In this document: positions 25,468-32,344 of the stretch, one piece after another
Position numbering within the stretch: position 1 is the stretch's first letter
Layout of the letters: each line of letters opens with the position of its first letter
Origin: Candidatus Omnitrophica bacterium ADurb.Bin314
Lineage (GTDB): Bacteria > Omnitrophota > Omnitrophia > Omnitrophales > Aquincolibacteriaceae
Length of the DNA stretch: 32,344 nucleotides
Assembly (NCBI GenBank): GCA_002068945.1
Contig: MWBI01000168.1
Location: 1-32,344, forward strand
Direction of reading: 5' to 3'
Position numbers and translations under genes: made by a program
The notes under the pieces: generated by a model
The model's input: only the letters and a program-made list of their open reading frames with translations
What the model was told of the DNA's origin: nothing
Database searches by the model: none

Positions 25468-26586
25468 ATGCTGAATTACATCACGACCGGAGAATCACAT
25501 GGAAAGTACCTTGCGACGATCCTCGAGGGATTGCCGAGCGGTCTTGCGTTCGACCTTGATTTCGTGAACGCCGAACTGCGCCGGCGCCAGGGAGGCTTCG
25601 GGCGCGGCGGGCGGCAAAAGATCGAGACCGACTGTGTCGAGATCATGGGGGGCGTGATCCGGGGCAAGACGACGGGGGCGCCGCTCGGGCTGATTCTCAA
25701 GAACAGGGACAATACGGTGGACGCGTTGCCGGACCTCGAACGGCCGAGGCCGGGACACGCGGACCTCGCCGGGGCGCTCAAGTATCACCAGAGCATCCGC
25801 GCGATCCTCGAACGCTCGAGCGCGCGCGAGACCTCGATGCGTGTCGCGGCCGGCGCCGCCTGCAAATTGTTTCTCCGTGAATTCGGGATCGAGATCGCGT
25901 CCCACGTGGTTCGGATCGGCCCGGCCTCGCTCCCGGAGCGGTCGCTGACCGTCAAAGAGATCCGGGCGCTCACGAAAGATTCGCCCGTCAACTGTGTTTG
26001 TCCGAAAACGGCCCGGGCCATGATCCGGGTGATCGAGAAGGCCCGGAAACAATCGGATACGGTCGGCGGAAAATACGAGGTCCGCGCGGCGGGACTTCCG
26101 GCCGGGCTGGGTTCCTGTGTCCATCACGCGAGAAAACTCGATGGACGACTCGCGGGAATGCTGATGAGTAAACAATCCGTGAAGGCCGTGGAGATCGGCG
26201 AGGGGGACCGTCTCGGGTCCCTCTACGGTTCCGGGGCCCACGATGAGATCTTTTATTCAAAATCCCGCGGCTATTATCACCGGACGAACCGCGCGGGTGG
26301 TATCGAAGGCGGCATGACGAACGGGGAGGATGTGGTGGTCCGGGTGACGATGAAACCGATCGCGACCCTCGCTCGCCCGCTCGCCTCGGTTAACATGCGC
26401 ACAAAGCGGACCGAAAAGGCGGATTTCGAACGCAGTGATTTTTGCGCGGTTCCGGCGGGCAGCGTGATCGGCGAGGCGCTCGTGGCGTATGTGCTCGCGG
26501 ACGCCTTCCTCGAAAAATTCGGCGGAGATTCCATGCGGGAGATCCGGCGGAATTACGACGGGTACCGGAGGCAAATTCGCGGCTGA
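25468..26586 (+). CDS. aroC: Chorismate synthase
   Basis: This 372-residue FMN-dependent enzyme makes chorismate from EPSP. Diagnostic motifs are MLNYITTGESHGKYLATILE at the start, ELRRRQGGFGRGGRQKIETD, the catalytic-histidine region RPRPGHADLAGALKYH and ERSSARETSMRVAAGA. The flavin-binding GIEGGMTNGEDVVVRVTMKP and RSDFCAVPAGSVIGEA are also seen. The length is normal. It begins four bases after the prepilin peptidase stop codon. Confidence 0.97.
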   Translation: MLNYITTGESHGKYLATILEGLPSGLAFDLDFVNAELRRRQGGFGRGGRQKIETDCVEIMGGVIRGKTTGAPLGLILKNRDNTVDALPDLERPRPGHADLAGALKYHQSIRAILERSSARETSMRVAAGAACKLFLREFGIEIASHVVRIGPASLPERSLTVKEIRALTKDSPVNCVCPKTARAMIRVIEKARKQSDTVGGKYEVRAAGLPAGLGSCVHHARKLDGRLAGMLMSKQSVKAVEIGEGDRLGSLYGSGAHDEIFYSKSRGYYHRTNRAGGIEGGMTNGEDVVVRVTMKPIATLARPLASVNMRTKRTEKADFERSDFCAVPAGSVIGEALVAYVLADAFLEKFGGDSMREIRRNYDGYRRQIRG

Positions 26587-26600
26587 GAAGCGGGAGAGCG

Positions 26601-27101
26601 ATGAACATCTATCTTACGGGGATGATGGGGTCGGGAAAGAGCGTGACCGGGAAGGCTCTGGCGGCCCTGACCGGGTATCAGTTTACGGACATCGACTCCG
26701 AGATCGAGAAACAGGAGGGGCGGCCGATCGTTGAGATCTTCGCGACGGACGGTGAGTCGTATTTCCGGGATGTGGAAACGGCGGTCCTGAAAAAAATCTC
26801 GGCCGAAGCCCGGCGCGTTTTCGCGACGGGCGGCGGGATTATCTTGCGGGACGAGAATGTGGATCTCATGAAGAGGACGGGAAAGATCATCCTGCTCGAG
26901 GCGACGCTTCCGGTTTTGTGGGAACGGGTATGCCGGAACCGGGATCGGCCGCTTCTCAACACGCCGGATCCCATGGACGCCCTCGAAGGGATTTATGAGG
27001 TGCGGAAGGCCCGCTATCGCGCAACCTGCGATCACGCGGTGATGACGGACGGCCTGACCGCGGAAGCGACTGCTCAACAGATCAAGGCATTGATGAAATA
27101 A
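26601..27101 (+). CDS. aroK: Shikimate kinase
   Basis: This 166-residue P-loop kinase phosphorylates shikimate. Walker A is GMMGSGKS (7-14), the shikimate-binding aspartate is D32 (FTDIDSEIEK), R58 lies in YFRDVE, and the GGG motif (ATGGGIIL) and lid arginine (RDRPLL) are present. The ATG at 26601 follows GGGAGAG at a good distance; a longer in-frame extension upstream overlaps aroC and is not needed. It is coupled closely to aroC (14 bases) and aroB (4 bases). Confidence 0.95.
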   Translation: MNIYLTGMMGSGKSVTGKALAALTGYQFTDIDSEIEKQEGRPIVEIFATDGESYFRDVETAVLKKISAEARRVFATGGGIILRDENVDLMKRTGKIILLEATLPVLWERVCRNRDRPLLNTPDPMDALEGIYEVRKARYRATCDHAVMTDGLTAEATAQQIKALMK

Positions 27102-27105
27102 AACA

Positions 27106-28203
27106 ATGAAGACCATTCCTGTCAAAAGCATCAAAGGCGCCTATAAGATCGTGGTCGGGAAAGGGATTCTTGCCCGGAGCGGGAGCCTGCTTTCCGGGCT
27201 CTTCCGGCCGGGCGCCCGGATTCTGGTGGTCTCCCAGACCGGAATAAGCCGTTACGCGCGAACGGTCGCGGAAGCGATCACCCGAAAAGGGTTCAAGGTC
27301 TCTTTCCACACCCTGCCTGACGGGGAGCGCGCCAAATCCGGAAAAGAGCTTTTCCGGCTGCTCCACGTGCTGCTCGCGAAAGGTTTTGAACGAAAGGACG
27401 GCATTGTCGCGGTCGGCGGAGGTGTCGTCAGCGATCTTTCCGGTTTCGCGGCCTCCGTGTATCTTCGCGGGATCCGTTATGTGAATGTCGCGACAACCTT
27501 GCTTGCCCAGGTCGACAGTTCGATTGGCGGCAAGACGGGGATCAACCTTCCCGAAGGGAAGAACCTGATGGGCGCGTTCCATCCCCCGGCGCTTGTGATC
27601 TCCGATGTCGGTGTCCTGGATTCGCTTCCCGCGAAAGAACTTTGCGCGTCGCTCGCGGAAGTTGTGAAATACGGCGTGATCCGCGACGCGCGGCTGTTCC
27701 GGTTCCTCGAAAGGAACGCGGGGAGGATTCTTGAAAAGAACGCGGCGGCGCTTGAGCGGATTGTAACCGACTCCGCGTGTATCAAGGCCGGTGTCGTGAG
27801 CCGGGACGAATACGAGACGAAGGGTGAACGAATGATCCTGAACTACGGGCATACATTCGGTCACGGGATCGAGAACGCGGCAAAATACAGAAAAATCGTT
27901 CACGGCGAAGCGATTGGGATCGGCATGGCGATGGCGGCGCACCTTGCCGCCGAGATCGGGATATGCTCGCCGGAATTTGTGAGACGCCAGCTCGCGCTTT
28001 TAAAGAGGCTCGGCCTGCCCGTTGCCGTTGACAACCTGAAGATCCGGTCCGCGACGGTCCTGAAGGCCATGATGCGGGACAAAAAGAAAGCGGGGGGCCG
28101 TCTCCGCTTCGTTCTCCCCGAACGGATCGGCAAGGTTACGATCAAGACCGGTATCTCTGCCGGCGAACTCCGCAATATTCTCCGCCTTTTCGGCGCCCGA
28201 TAA
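27106..28203 (+). CDS. aroB: 3-dehydroquinate synthase
   Basis: This 365-residue NAD- and zinc-dependent enzyme converts DAHP to 3-dehydroquinate. The NAD-binding AVGGGVVSDLSGF (102-114), the TTLLAQVDSSIGGKTGIN block and the metal ligands E185 (LAEVVKYG), H249 (LNYGHTFGH) and H266 (VHGEA) are all conserved. The length is normal. It is the last gene of the aroE-pilD-aroC-aroK-aroB group. The only shikimate-pathway steps not seen here are DAHP synthase, dehydroquinase and EPSP synthase. Confidence 0.97.
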   Translation: MKTIPVKSIKGAYKIVVGKGILARSGSLLSGLFRPGARILVVSQTGISRYARTVAEAITRKGFKVSFHTLPDGERAKSGKELFRLLHVLLAKGFERKDGIVAVGGGVVSDLSGFAASVYLRGIRYVNVATTLLAQVDSSIGGKTGINLPEGKNLMGAFHPPALVISDVGVLDSLPAKELCASLAEVVKYGVIRDARLFRFLERNAGRILEKNAAALERIVTDSACIKAGVVSRDEYETKGERMILNYGHTFGHGIENAAKYRKIVHGEAIGIGMAMAAHLAAEIGICSPEFVRRQLALLKRLGLPVAVDNLKIRSATVLKAMMRDKKKAGGRLRFVLPERIGKVTIKTGISAGELRNILRLFGAR

Positions 28204-28239
28204 CCGCTTTTTCAGAGAGAGGAAGGCGGCGCTCAAACA

Positions 28240-28276
28240 TTTGCTATAAATCAATATATTATTGATTTATAGCAAA
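28240..28276 (+). promoter_or_regulatory. AT-rich perfect palindrome, operator-like
   Basis: TTTGCTATAAATCAATA (28240-28256) is followed by TAT and its exact reverse complement (28260-28276): 17-bp arms, 37 bases in total, with only six G/C in a GC-rich genome. It lies in the 239-base spacer between aroB and dprA. It lacks a T-run or GC stem, so it is not an intrinsic terminator. It looks like a dimeric repressor site or a mobile-element remnant. The rest of the spacer holds nothing I recognise except a doubtful 32-codon frame at 28281-28379. Confidence 0.6.
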
Positions 28277-28442
28277 AATCATGTTAGGCTTGCCGCATGA
28301 GGAGCAGGCGCACCCCCATACCACACAGGCGGATCTTCCGGACCATTGTTTTCTTTTGCGGACGAAAGATGATGGCTGATACGGTCCGTTGTTCCGCAGA
28401 CCCGGGGAACCTCCGGGAAAGACGACCGGCAGGATATCATCT

Positions 28443-29607
28443 ATGAACTCCATGTCCGACCGGGACCTTGCCTCCATGCTTGTTTTAAATCGCCTTGGGA
28501 TCCGGGAAAGGCGGCGGGCGGTGGAGCTTTTACGCGAAGGACAATATCCCGGCGAGGTCCTCGAAGTCCTGAATGAGGAGGGAACGAAAGAGCCGTTCGA
28601 TCCGTTAAAGGAGCTCGATGAGTGCCGGAGGGAAGGGGTCGCGTTATGCACAGTCCTCGACGCGGAGTACCCGGCCGCGTTGAAGGAGATCCCCGATCCT
28701 CCGCTTCTTTTTTACATGAAAGGGATGCTTGAGACCGGTGATGCCAATGCCGTGGCGGTGGTCGGGACGCGGCATCCGAGTTTTTATGGCAGAACGCAAG
28801 CCAGGCGTTTTTCGGGAGAGCTTGCCGCGAAAGGGATCACGATCATCTCCGGTCTCGCCCGCGGCGTTGACCAGGCGGCGCACGAGGCGGCCCTCGGGAT
28901 TCCCTACGGCAGGACGATCGCGGTGCTTGGATGCGGTATCGATGTTGTCTATCCCAAAGAGAATGAAAAACTGTCCGGGAAGATCACGGAGCGGATATTC
29001 GCTGATCAGCGAATATCCGCTCGGGACCCCGCCGCTTGCTGAAAATTTCCCGAGGCGGAACCGGATCATCTCCGGGCTCAGTCACGGCGTGCTTGTGATC
29101 GAAGCCCATTCGCGGAGCGGTTCGCTGATTACCGCCCACGAGGCGCTCGACCAGGGCAGGGAGGTGTTCGCGCTCCCGGGGCCGGTCGATCAGCTGACGT
29201 CGCGCGGCACCCATCAACTGATCAGGGAGGGAGCGGCCTTGATCGAAAGCCCGGAGGAGATCTTTGAAGCCCTTGCTGACCGCTGGCGGTCCGTTGCTCC
29301 TCCCGAATCTTTCGTGAGCGCCACGGCCGAGGAATCCGCTACCGGTGTACCGATACAACCCGTGCCGGTAAACAAGGAGGAGGAAGCGTCGGTGGTCGTC
29401 AATGAAGAGACACTCCCGGGAGAAGAGAAGGATGAGGAGTCGGCGATCCTGCTCGAAGCCCTGCGTGAGGAGAGCGGCATGACGGTTGATGAGATTCTTG
29501 AAATGACGGGACTGGATGCGGCAAGGGTCGCGACGCTGCTGTTTATGCTGGAGCTTGGGGGGCGGATCCGGAAAACTCCGGACGGCAGGTATTTTATGAC
29601 TAAATGA
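28443..29607 (+). pseudogene. dprA: DNA-processing protein A, interrupted by a +1 frameshift
   Basis: DprA loads RecA on incoming single-stranded DNA during natural transformation. The N-terminal part (frame of 28443) runs through AVVGTRHPSFYGRTQARRFS, ISGLARGVDQAAHEAAL and IAVLGCGIDVVYPKENEKL, then reaches a stop at 29042. The protein continues in the +1 frame from about 29002 with LISEYPLGTPPLAENFPRRN, the family motif HSRSGSLITAHEALDQGREV, ALPGPVDQLTSRGTHQLIRE and a C-terminal winged-helix domain to 29607. The frame change falls inside the palindrome at 28989-29022. All family parts are present in order, so this is a single recent lesion, a programmed shift or a sequence error. The ATG at 28443 has GCAGGA upstream. 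Confidence 0.88.
28989..29022 (+). repeat. 34-bp perfect palindrome at the dprA frameshift
   Basis: GAGCGGATATTCGCTGA (28989-29005) is directly followed by its reverse complement (29006-29022) with no spacer. The right half encodes the conserved ISEYPL region in the downstream frame. The left half has seven bases (28995-29001) between the conserved Glu-Arg codons and the Leu codon where a multiple of three is expected. Confidence 0.9.
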
Positions 29608-29662
29608 AATCCGGAGGCTGCCGATGCTTAGGTTATCGGGGCGTTCTTGTCAGAAAAAGTTT

Positions 29663-29691
29663 TTGACAGCCTCGTTCCGAAGGGCTAGATT
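29663..29691 (+). promoter_or_regulatory. Putative sigma70 promoter for the RDD protein gene
   Basis: Perfect TTGACA (29663-29668) and TAGATT (29686-29691, four of six) with a 17-base spacer. The -35 box is the right arm of an imperfect inverted repeat (TGTC...GACA, about 29649-29668), so a regulator could bind there. The leader would be about 50 bases. Confidence 0.6.
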
Positions 29692-29750
29692 CCAGTGGGG
29701 TGTGACGTCTTTTTAGGGCTTCGGGCTGTATAAACGAAAGGAGATTCGCA

Positions 29751-30302
29751 ATGGAAGGACTGGTTCCAGCAGGCAAAGGTAAAAGGTTCGCGGCCGGGAT
29801 TATCGATCTTGTTGTCGTTCCGATCGTTCTCGGTGTTGTTATCGCGTTGGCCCTCTTCATGGCGTCAGATGCGGTTCGCAATATCGTGCTCATCTTCATC
29901 AACGTCGCCTGGCTGATTTTTCGCGACGCCGTTTGGGCCCCCGGTCGCGCGATGATCAAGACGCGCGTCATCAGCTTGCTCGGAGGAAAGGTGACCCTGC
30001 TCCAGTCTTTCGTCCGGAACATCTTTTTGATTGTTCCCTTTGTGCTGTCGACCGGTTATGTGTGCGAGATCGCGAGGCTTCTGATCAGCGGTTCACTGCT
30101 CGGGCGCCGGATCGCTTACGGAATCACACTCGTCCTCGTGCTGGCCTTTTTCCCGGCTGTGATCGCGGGTGGTCCGCTGGCTGTGGTCGGGCTTCTCCTA
30201 GCCCTCATCGCGCCGATTGTCTTTCTGGTCCTCGATAAGGAACCGGTGGCGTCCGGTCGTTTGGCGGATATCTGGGCCAAAACCCAGGTGGTTGAAGCGT
30301 AA
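29751..30302 (+). CDS. RDD-family integral membrane protein
   Basis: This 183-residue protein has about four or five hydrophobic helices (around 15-38, 43-56, 88-106, 118-140 and 141-160). The N-terminal part carries the Arg and Asp of the RDD family (GKRFAAGIIDLVVVPIVLG: R12, D19) and a following FRDAVWAPGRAMIKTRVI. RDD proteins are poorly characterised; some are linked to sodium/proton exchange. AAAGGAG lies ahead of the ATG. The gene stands alone between a promoter and a bidirectional terminator. It lies between dprA and topA, which are often direct neighbours. Confidence 0.65.
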   Translation: MEGLVPAGKGKRFAAGIIDLVVVPIVLGVVIALALFMASDAVRNIVLIFINVAWLIFRDAVWAPGRAMIKTRVISLLGGKVTLLQSFVRNIFLIVPFVLSTGYVCEIARLLISGSLLGRRIAYGITLVLVLAFFPAVIAGGPLAVVGLLLALIAPIVFLVLDKEPVASGRLADIWAKTQVVEA

Positions 30303-30310
30303 CTTTTTTC

Positions 30311-30353
30311 AAAAAAATCCTCCTCTGTGCGAACCATAGAGGAGGATTTTTTT
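30311..30353. terminator. Bidirectional intrinsic terminator after the RDD gene
   Basis: Seven A, then TCCTCCTCT (30318-30326) pairing with AGAGGAGGA (30338-30346), then seven T. Three more pairs (GTG/CAT, one wobble) extend the stem to a CGAAC loop. Confidence 0.92.
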
Positions 30354-30400
30354 GTCTCCGGAGGTCCCGTGGCTTATCCTGCCCCGGATGAGGTGTGTGG

Positions 30401-30406
30401 TATAAT
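30401..30406 (+). promoter_or_regulatory. Consensus -10 box for the coiled-coil gene
   Basis: A perfect TATAAT ends 18 bases before the ATG at 30425, with AAGGTGG (30411-30417) between them. The leader would be about 12 bases. No clear -35 hexamer was found. Confidence 0.5.
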
Positions 30407-30424
30407 TAATAAGGTGGACGGATT

Positions 30425-30808
30425 ATGAAAAAAACGAAAAAAGCGCGCAAAAGTTCCTCGGCCGAGACCTCTCTCAAGGAAGCTCTGCTGCTCTATTCGC
30501 AAGTGGCCGAACTGAAAAAGCAGGTGAAAGAAGCTTCGGAGAGCAGGGGGCGAGACGAGGGACGCCTCACGGACCTCGAAGTCCACGTTAGCCTGCTAAC
30601 CCGTTTGCTCACCACCCTTTGCGTTGAAAGGTTCGGGATGAGGATCGGAACCTTGAAACGTCTGGTTCGCCGGATCGAGAAAGAAGCGGTTCGGGACTCT
30701 CAGATTCTGGAGCTGGAAATTTTGTATAATCTTTCCAAAGAACCCCTCAAAAAAAAGAATCCTCTTTCGGGCGATATTAAAAGAGATCCTTGGGATCAGA
30801 TATCGTAA
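30425..30808 (+). CDS. Small coiled-coil protein of unknown function
   Basis: This 127-residue protein has no family that I recognise. It is soluble and basic, starting MKKTKKARKSSSAETSLKEA. A coiled-coil prediction is plausible for about residues 14-63 (LLLYSQVAELKKQVKEASES, then LTDLEVHVSLLTRLLTTL). A charged helical region follows (RIGTLKRLVRRIEKEAVRDS). It has its own -10 box and Shine-Dalgarno sequence, and lies between the RDD-gene terminator and topA. Codon use looks like that of its neighbours, supporting a real gene. Confidence 0.65.
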   Translation: MKKTKKARKSSSAETSLKEALLLYSQVAELKKQVKEASESRGRDEGRLTDLEVHVSLLTRLLTTLCVERFGMRIGTLKRLVRRIEKEAVRDSQILELEILYNLSKEPLKKKNPLSGDIKRDPWDQIS

Positions 30809-30834
30809 TCCGTTGCTGCTGAACAGGTTATGCA

Positions 30835-30855
30835 AAGTCCGATAAAATCGGATTT
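30835..30855 (+). other. Weak stem-loop after the coiled-coil gene
   Basis: AAGTCCGAT (30835-30843) pairs with ATCGGATTT (30847-30855), one G-T wobble, AAA loop. The T-run is only three bases, so termination would be inefficient. Confidence 0.4.
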
Positions 30856-30946
30856 ACAATCCCATGCCTTTTGATTAGAATCGCTCCCTTTAAAAGCCTG
30901 CCCGCGTTTAACAGAATGGTTCAGGACGTTTTTTAAAGGGGTTTTT

Positions 30947-32344
30947 GTGGCAAAAGTGAAGAAGGCGTCAGGTAAAAAGAAGGAATCCGCCAGGATATCG
31001 AGCGCGAGACATCTCGTCATCGTCGAATCTCCCGCCAAAGCCAGGACCATCAATAAATTCCTCGGCAAGGATTACCAGGTTGAAGCCTCCATGGGCCACG
31101 TCCGGGACCTTCCCAAGAGCCGGATGGGTGTGGACCTCGCGAACGATTTCACGCCCGAGTACATCATTTCTCCGAAGAATATCAAGACGGCCAAACACCT
31201 CAAGGCCTCCGCCGCGGGCAAAGTCTCCGTGTATCTTGCGACCGACCCTGACCGGGAGGGGGAGGCCATCAGCTGGCATTTGGCGTATGTTTTCCGCGAA
31301 GCGAACAAGGACCTCCGGATACAACGCGTCGAATTCCATGAGATCACGAAGGAGGCCGTACTGCGCGCGTTCGAACATCCCCGTGATATCGACATCAACC
31401 TCGTGAACGCGCAGCAGGCCCGACGCATCCTGGACCGGATTGTCGGCTATCAGCTTAGTCCGCTTCTCTGGAAGAAGGTTGGCAAGGGGCTCAGTGCGGG
31501 ACGGGTGCAATCCGTGGCGCTCCGTTTTATTGTGGACCGCGAACGCGAGATCCGGAAGTTCGTTCCGCAGGAATACTGGACGCTCGACGCGCGTCTTTCC
31601 CCCGAAGAGGCGCAGGATAAAATCTTCCTTTCGCGGCTCGACAGGATCGGGTCCGAAAAACCCGTTCTGGTGGACCTCCAGGCCACCGAAGCGATCAAGC
31701 AGGAGCTGATAAATCTTCCGTTTGAGGTCTCCAGAATCGACAAGACCGAGAAACGCCGCAAGCCCCAGGCGCCCTACACGACGAGCAAGCTGCAGCAGGA
31801 ATCGTACACCCGCATCGGATTCTCCTCCGCAAACACGATGCGCATCGCCCAGCGGCTCTATGAAGGTATTGAGCTTGGCGAGGAGGGGAGCGTGGGTCTG
31901 ATTACCTACATGCGCACGGATTCCGTGAATGTCGCCGCGGCCGCCCAGCAGGAGGCCATCCAGTTCATCAAGGAAAAATTCGGGGCGGATTATCTCCCCG
32001 ATGCGCCGCCGGTCTACAAGTCCCGCAAGGGGGCCCAGGAAGCGCACGAGGCGGTGCGTCCCACATCCGTGTACCGTACGCCGGAGCTCGTGAAGGCGTA
32101 TCTCGCCGAAGATGAACTGAAACTCTATGAGTTGATCTGGCGGAAATTTGTCGCATCGCAGATGGTCCCCGCCGTGGACGAAGTCACGTCGGTTGCGATC
32201 CTTGCGGGGGACAAATACTGGTTCAAGACGAGCGGGACAAAGAACCTGTTCCCGGGGTTCACGGCCGCGTTCGGCGAGATCAGGACAGAAAGGGATACCG
32301 CGAAAAACGGGGAAGAAGAGCCCGAGGCGGTGGAAGTGCCCGAC
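30947..32344 (+). CDS. topA: DNA topoisomerase I (partial, runs off the window)
   Basis: The frame opens with GTG at 30947, preceded by AAAGGGG (30935-30941), and is open to the end: 466 codons. TopA relaxes negative supercoils by a 5'-phosphotyrosine break in one strand. The Toprim domain starts HLVIVESPAKARTINKFLG and holds the acidic metal site in LATDPDREGEAISWHL. The DNA-binding region includes NAQQARRILDRIVGYQLSPL and VGKGLSAGRVQSVALR. The catalytic tyrosine is Y321 (GLITYMRTDS). The lysine/serine-rich first 20 residues precede the family core. C-terminal zinc or repeat domains, if any, lie outside the window. Confidence 0.95.
   Translation, partial: MAKVKKASGKKKESARISSARHLVIVESPAKARTINKFLGKDYQVEASMGHVRDLPKSRMGVDLANDFTPEYIISPKNIKTAKHLKASAAGKVSVYLATDPDREGEAISWHLAYVFREANKDLRIQRVEFHEITKEAVLRAFEHPRDIDINLVNAQQARRILDRIVGYQLSPLLWKKVGKGLSAGRVQSVALRFIVDREREIRKFVPQEYWTLDARLSPEEAQDKIFLSRLDRIGSEKPVLVDLQATEAIKQELINLPFEVSRIDKTEKRRKPQAPYTTSKLQQESYTRIGFSSANTMRIAQRLYEGIELGEEGSVGLITYMRTDSVNVAAAAQQEAIQFIKEKFGADYLPDAPPVYKSRKGAQEAHEAVRPTSVYRTPELVKAYLAEDELKLYELIWRKFVASQMVPAVDEVTSVAILAGDKYWFKTSGTKNLFPGFTAAFGEIRTERDTAKNGEEEPEAVEVPD

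Noticed and set aside
28240-28276. Reading the AT-rich palindrome as an intrinsic terminator of aroB
   Set aside because: The stem is almost all A-T and has no following T-run; the usual GC-rich stem and U-tract are missing.
28281-28379. 32-codon frame starting four bases after the AT-rich palindrome
   Set aside because: No Shine-Dalgarno sequence and no recognisable motif; it could be a remnant of whatever gene the palindrome once controlled, but that cannot be supported.

Overview
The window is a GC-rich (roughly 60 % by eye), gene-dense bacterial chromosome segment in which every recognised gene lies on the + strand. SurA, a long-chain polyprenyl synthase and secreted proteins with Sec-type signal peptides point to a Gram-negative cell envelope. 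The combination of genes, including the DUF1016_N/SNase fusion and a DUF11-repeat surface protein, resembles uncultured lineages such as Candidatus Omnitrophota (PVC superphylum). That assignment rests on recollection of gene content and is held with moderate-to-low confidence. No rRNA, tRNA, CRISPR array or insertion sequence was seen.

Layout. 1-3612: the distal end of the S10/spc/alpha ribosomal cluster (tail of map, infA, rpmJ, rpsM, rpsK, rpsD, rpoA, rplQ), closed by a strong intrinsic terminator. 3630-7882: a class I aminotransferase, then an accessory stretch with two secreted SNase-type nucleases (one fused to a DUF1016_N domain) on either side of a DUF11 surface protein. 7942-12936: a strikingly short Mfd-like translocase, surA, pdxA and rsmA. 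13011-17192: polyprenyl synthase, rsmI, purN, eno and an FtsB/DivIC-like gene. 17401-23329: a secreted hydrolase-fold protein without catalytic residues, followed by ilvB-ilvN-ilvC-leuA for branched-chain amino acids. 23414-28203: aroE, a prepilin peptidase, aroC, aroK and aroB (shikimate pathway). 28204-32344: an AT-rich perfect palindrome, a frameshifted dprA, an RDD membrane protein, a coiled-coil protein and the start of topA.

How the genes work together. The window encodes translation and transcription core parts, four steps towards leucine/valine/isoleucine, four steps of the chorismate pathway, and parts of envelope biogenesis, cell division and DNA metabolism. Several promoters have near-consensus sigma70 elements. 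Two of them sit so close to the start codon that leaderless transcripts are likely.

The most unusual points are: the dprA +1 frameshift lying inside a 34-bp perfect palindrome, which looks like a quasipalindrome template-switch scar; the 37-bp operator-like palindrome just upstream of it; the mini-Mfd lacking most regulatory domains; the secreted DUF1016_N/SNase fusion; the histidine-free pseudo-hydrolase; and tandem 7-8 bp repeats in several intergenic spacers.
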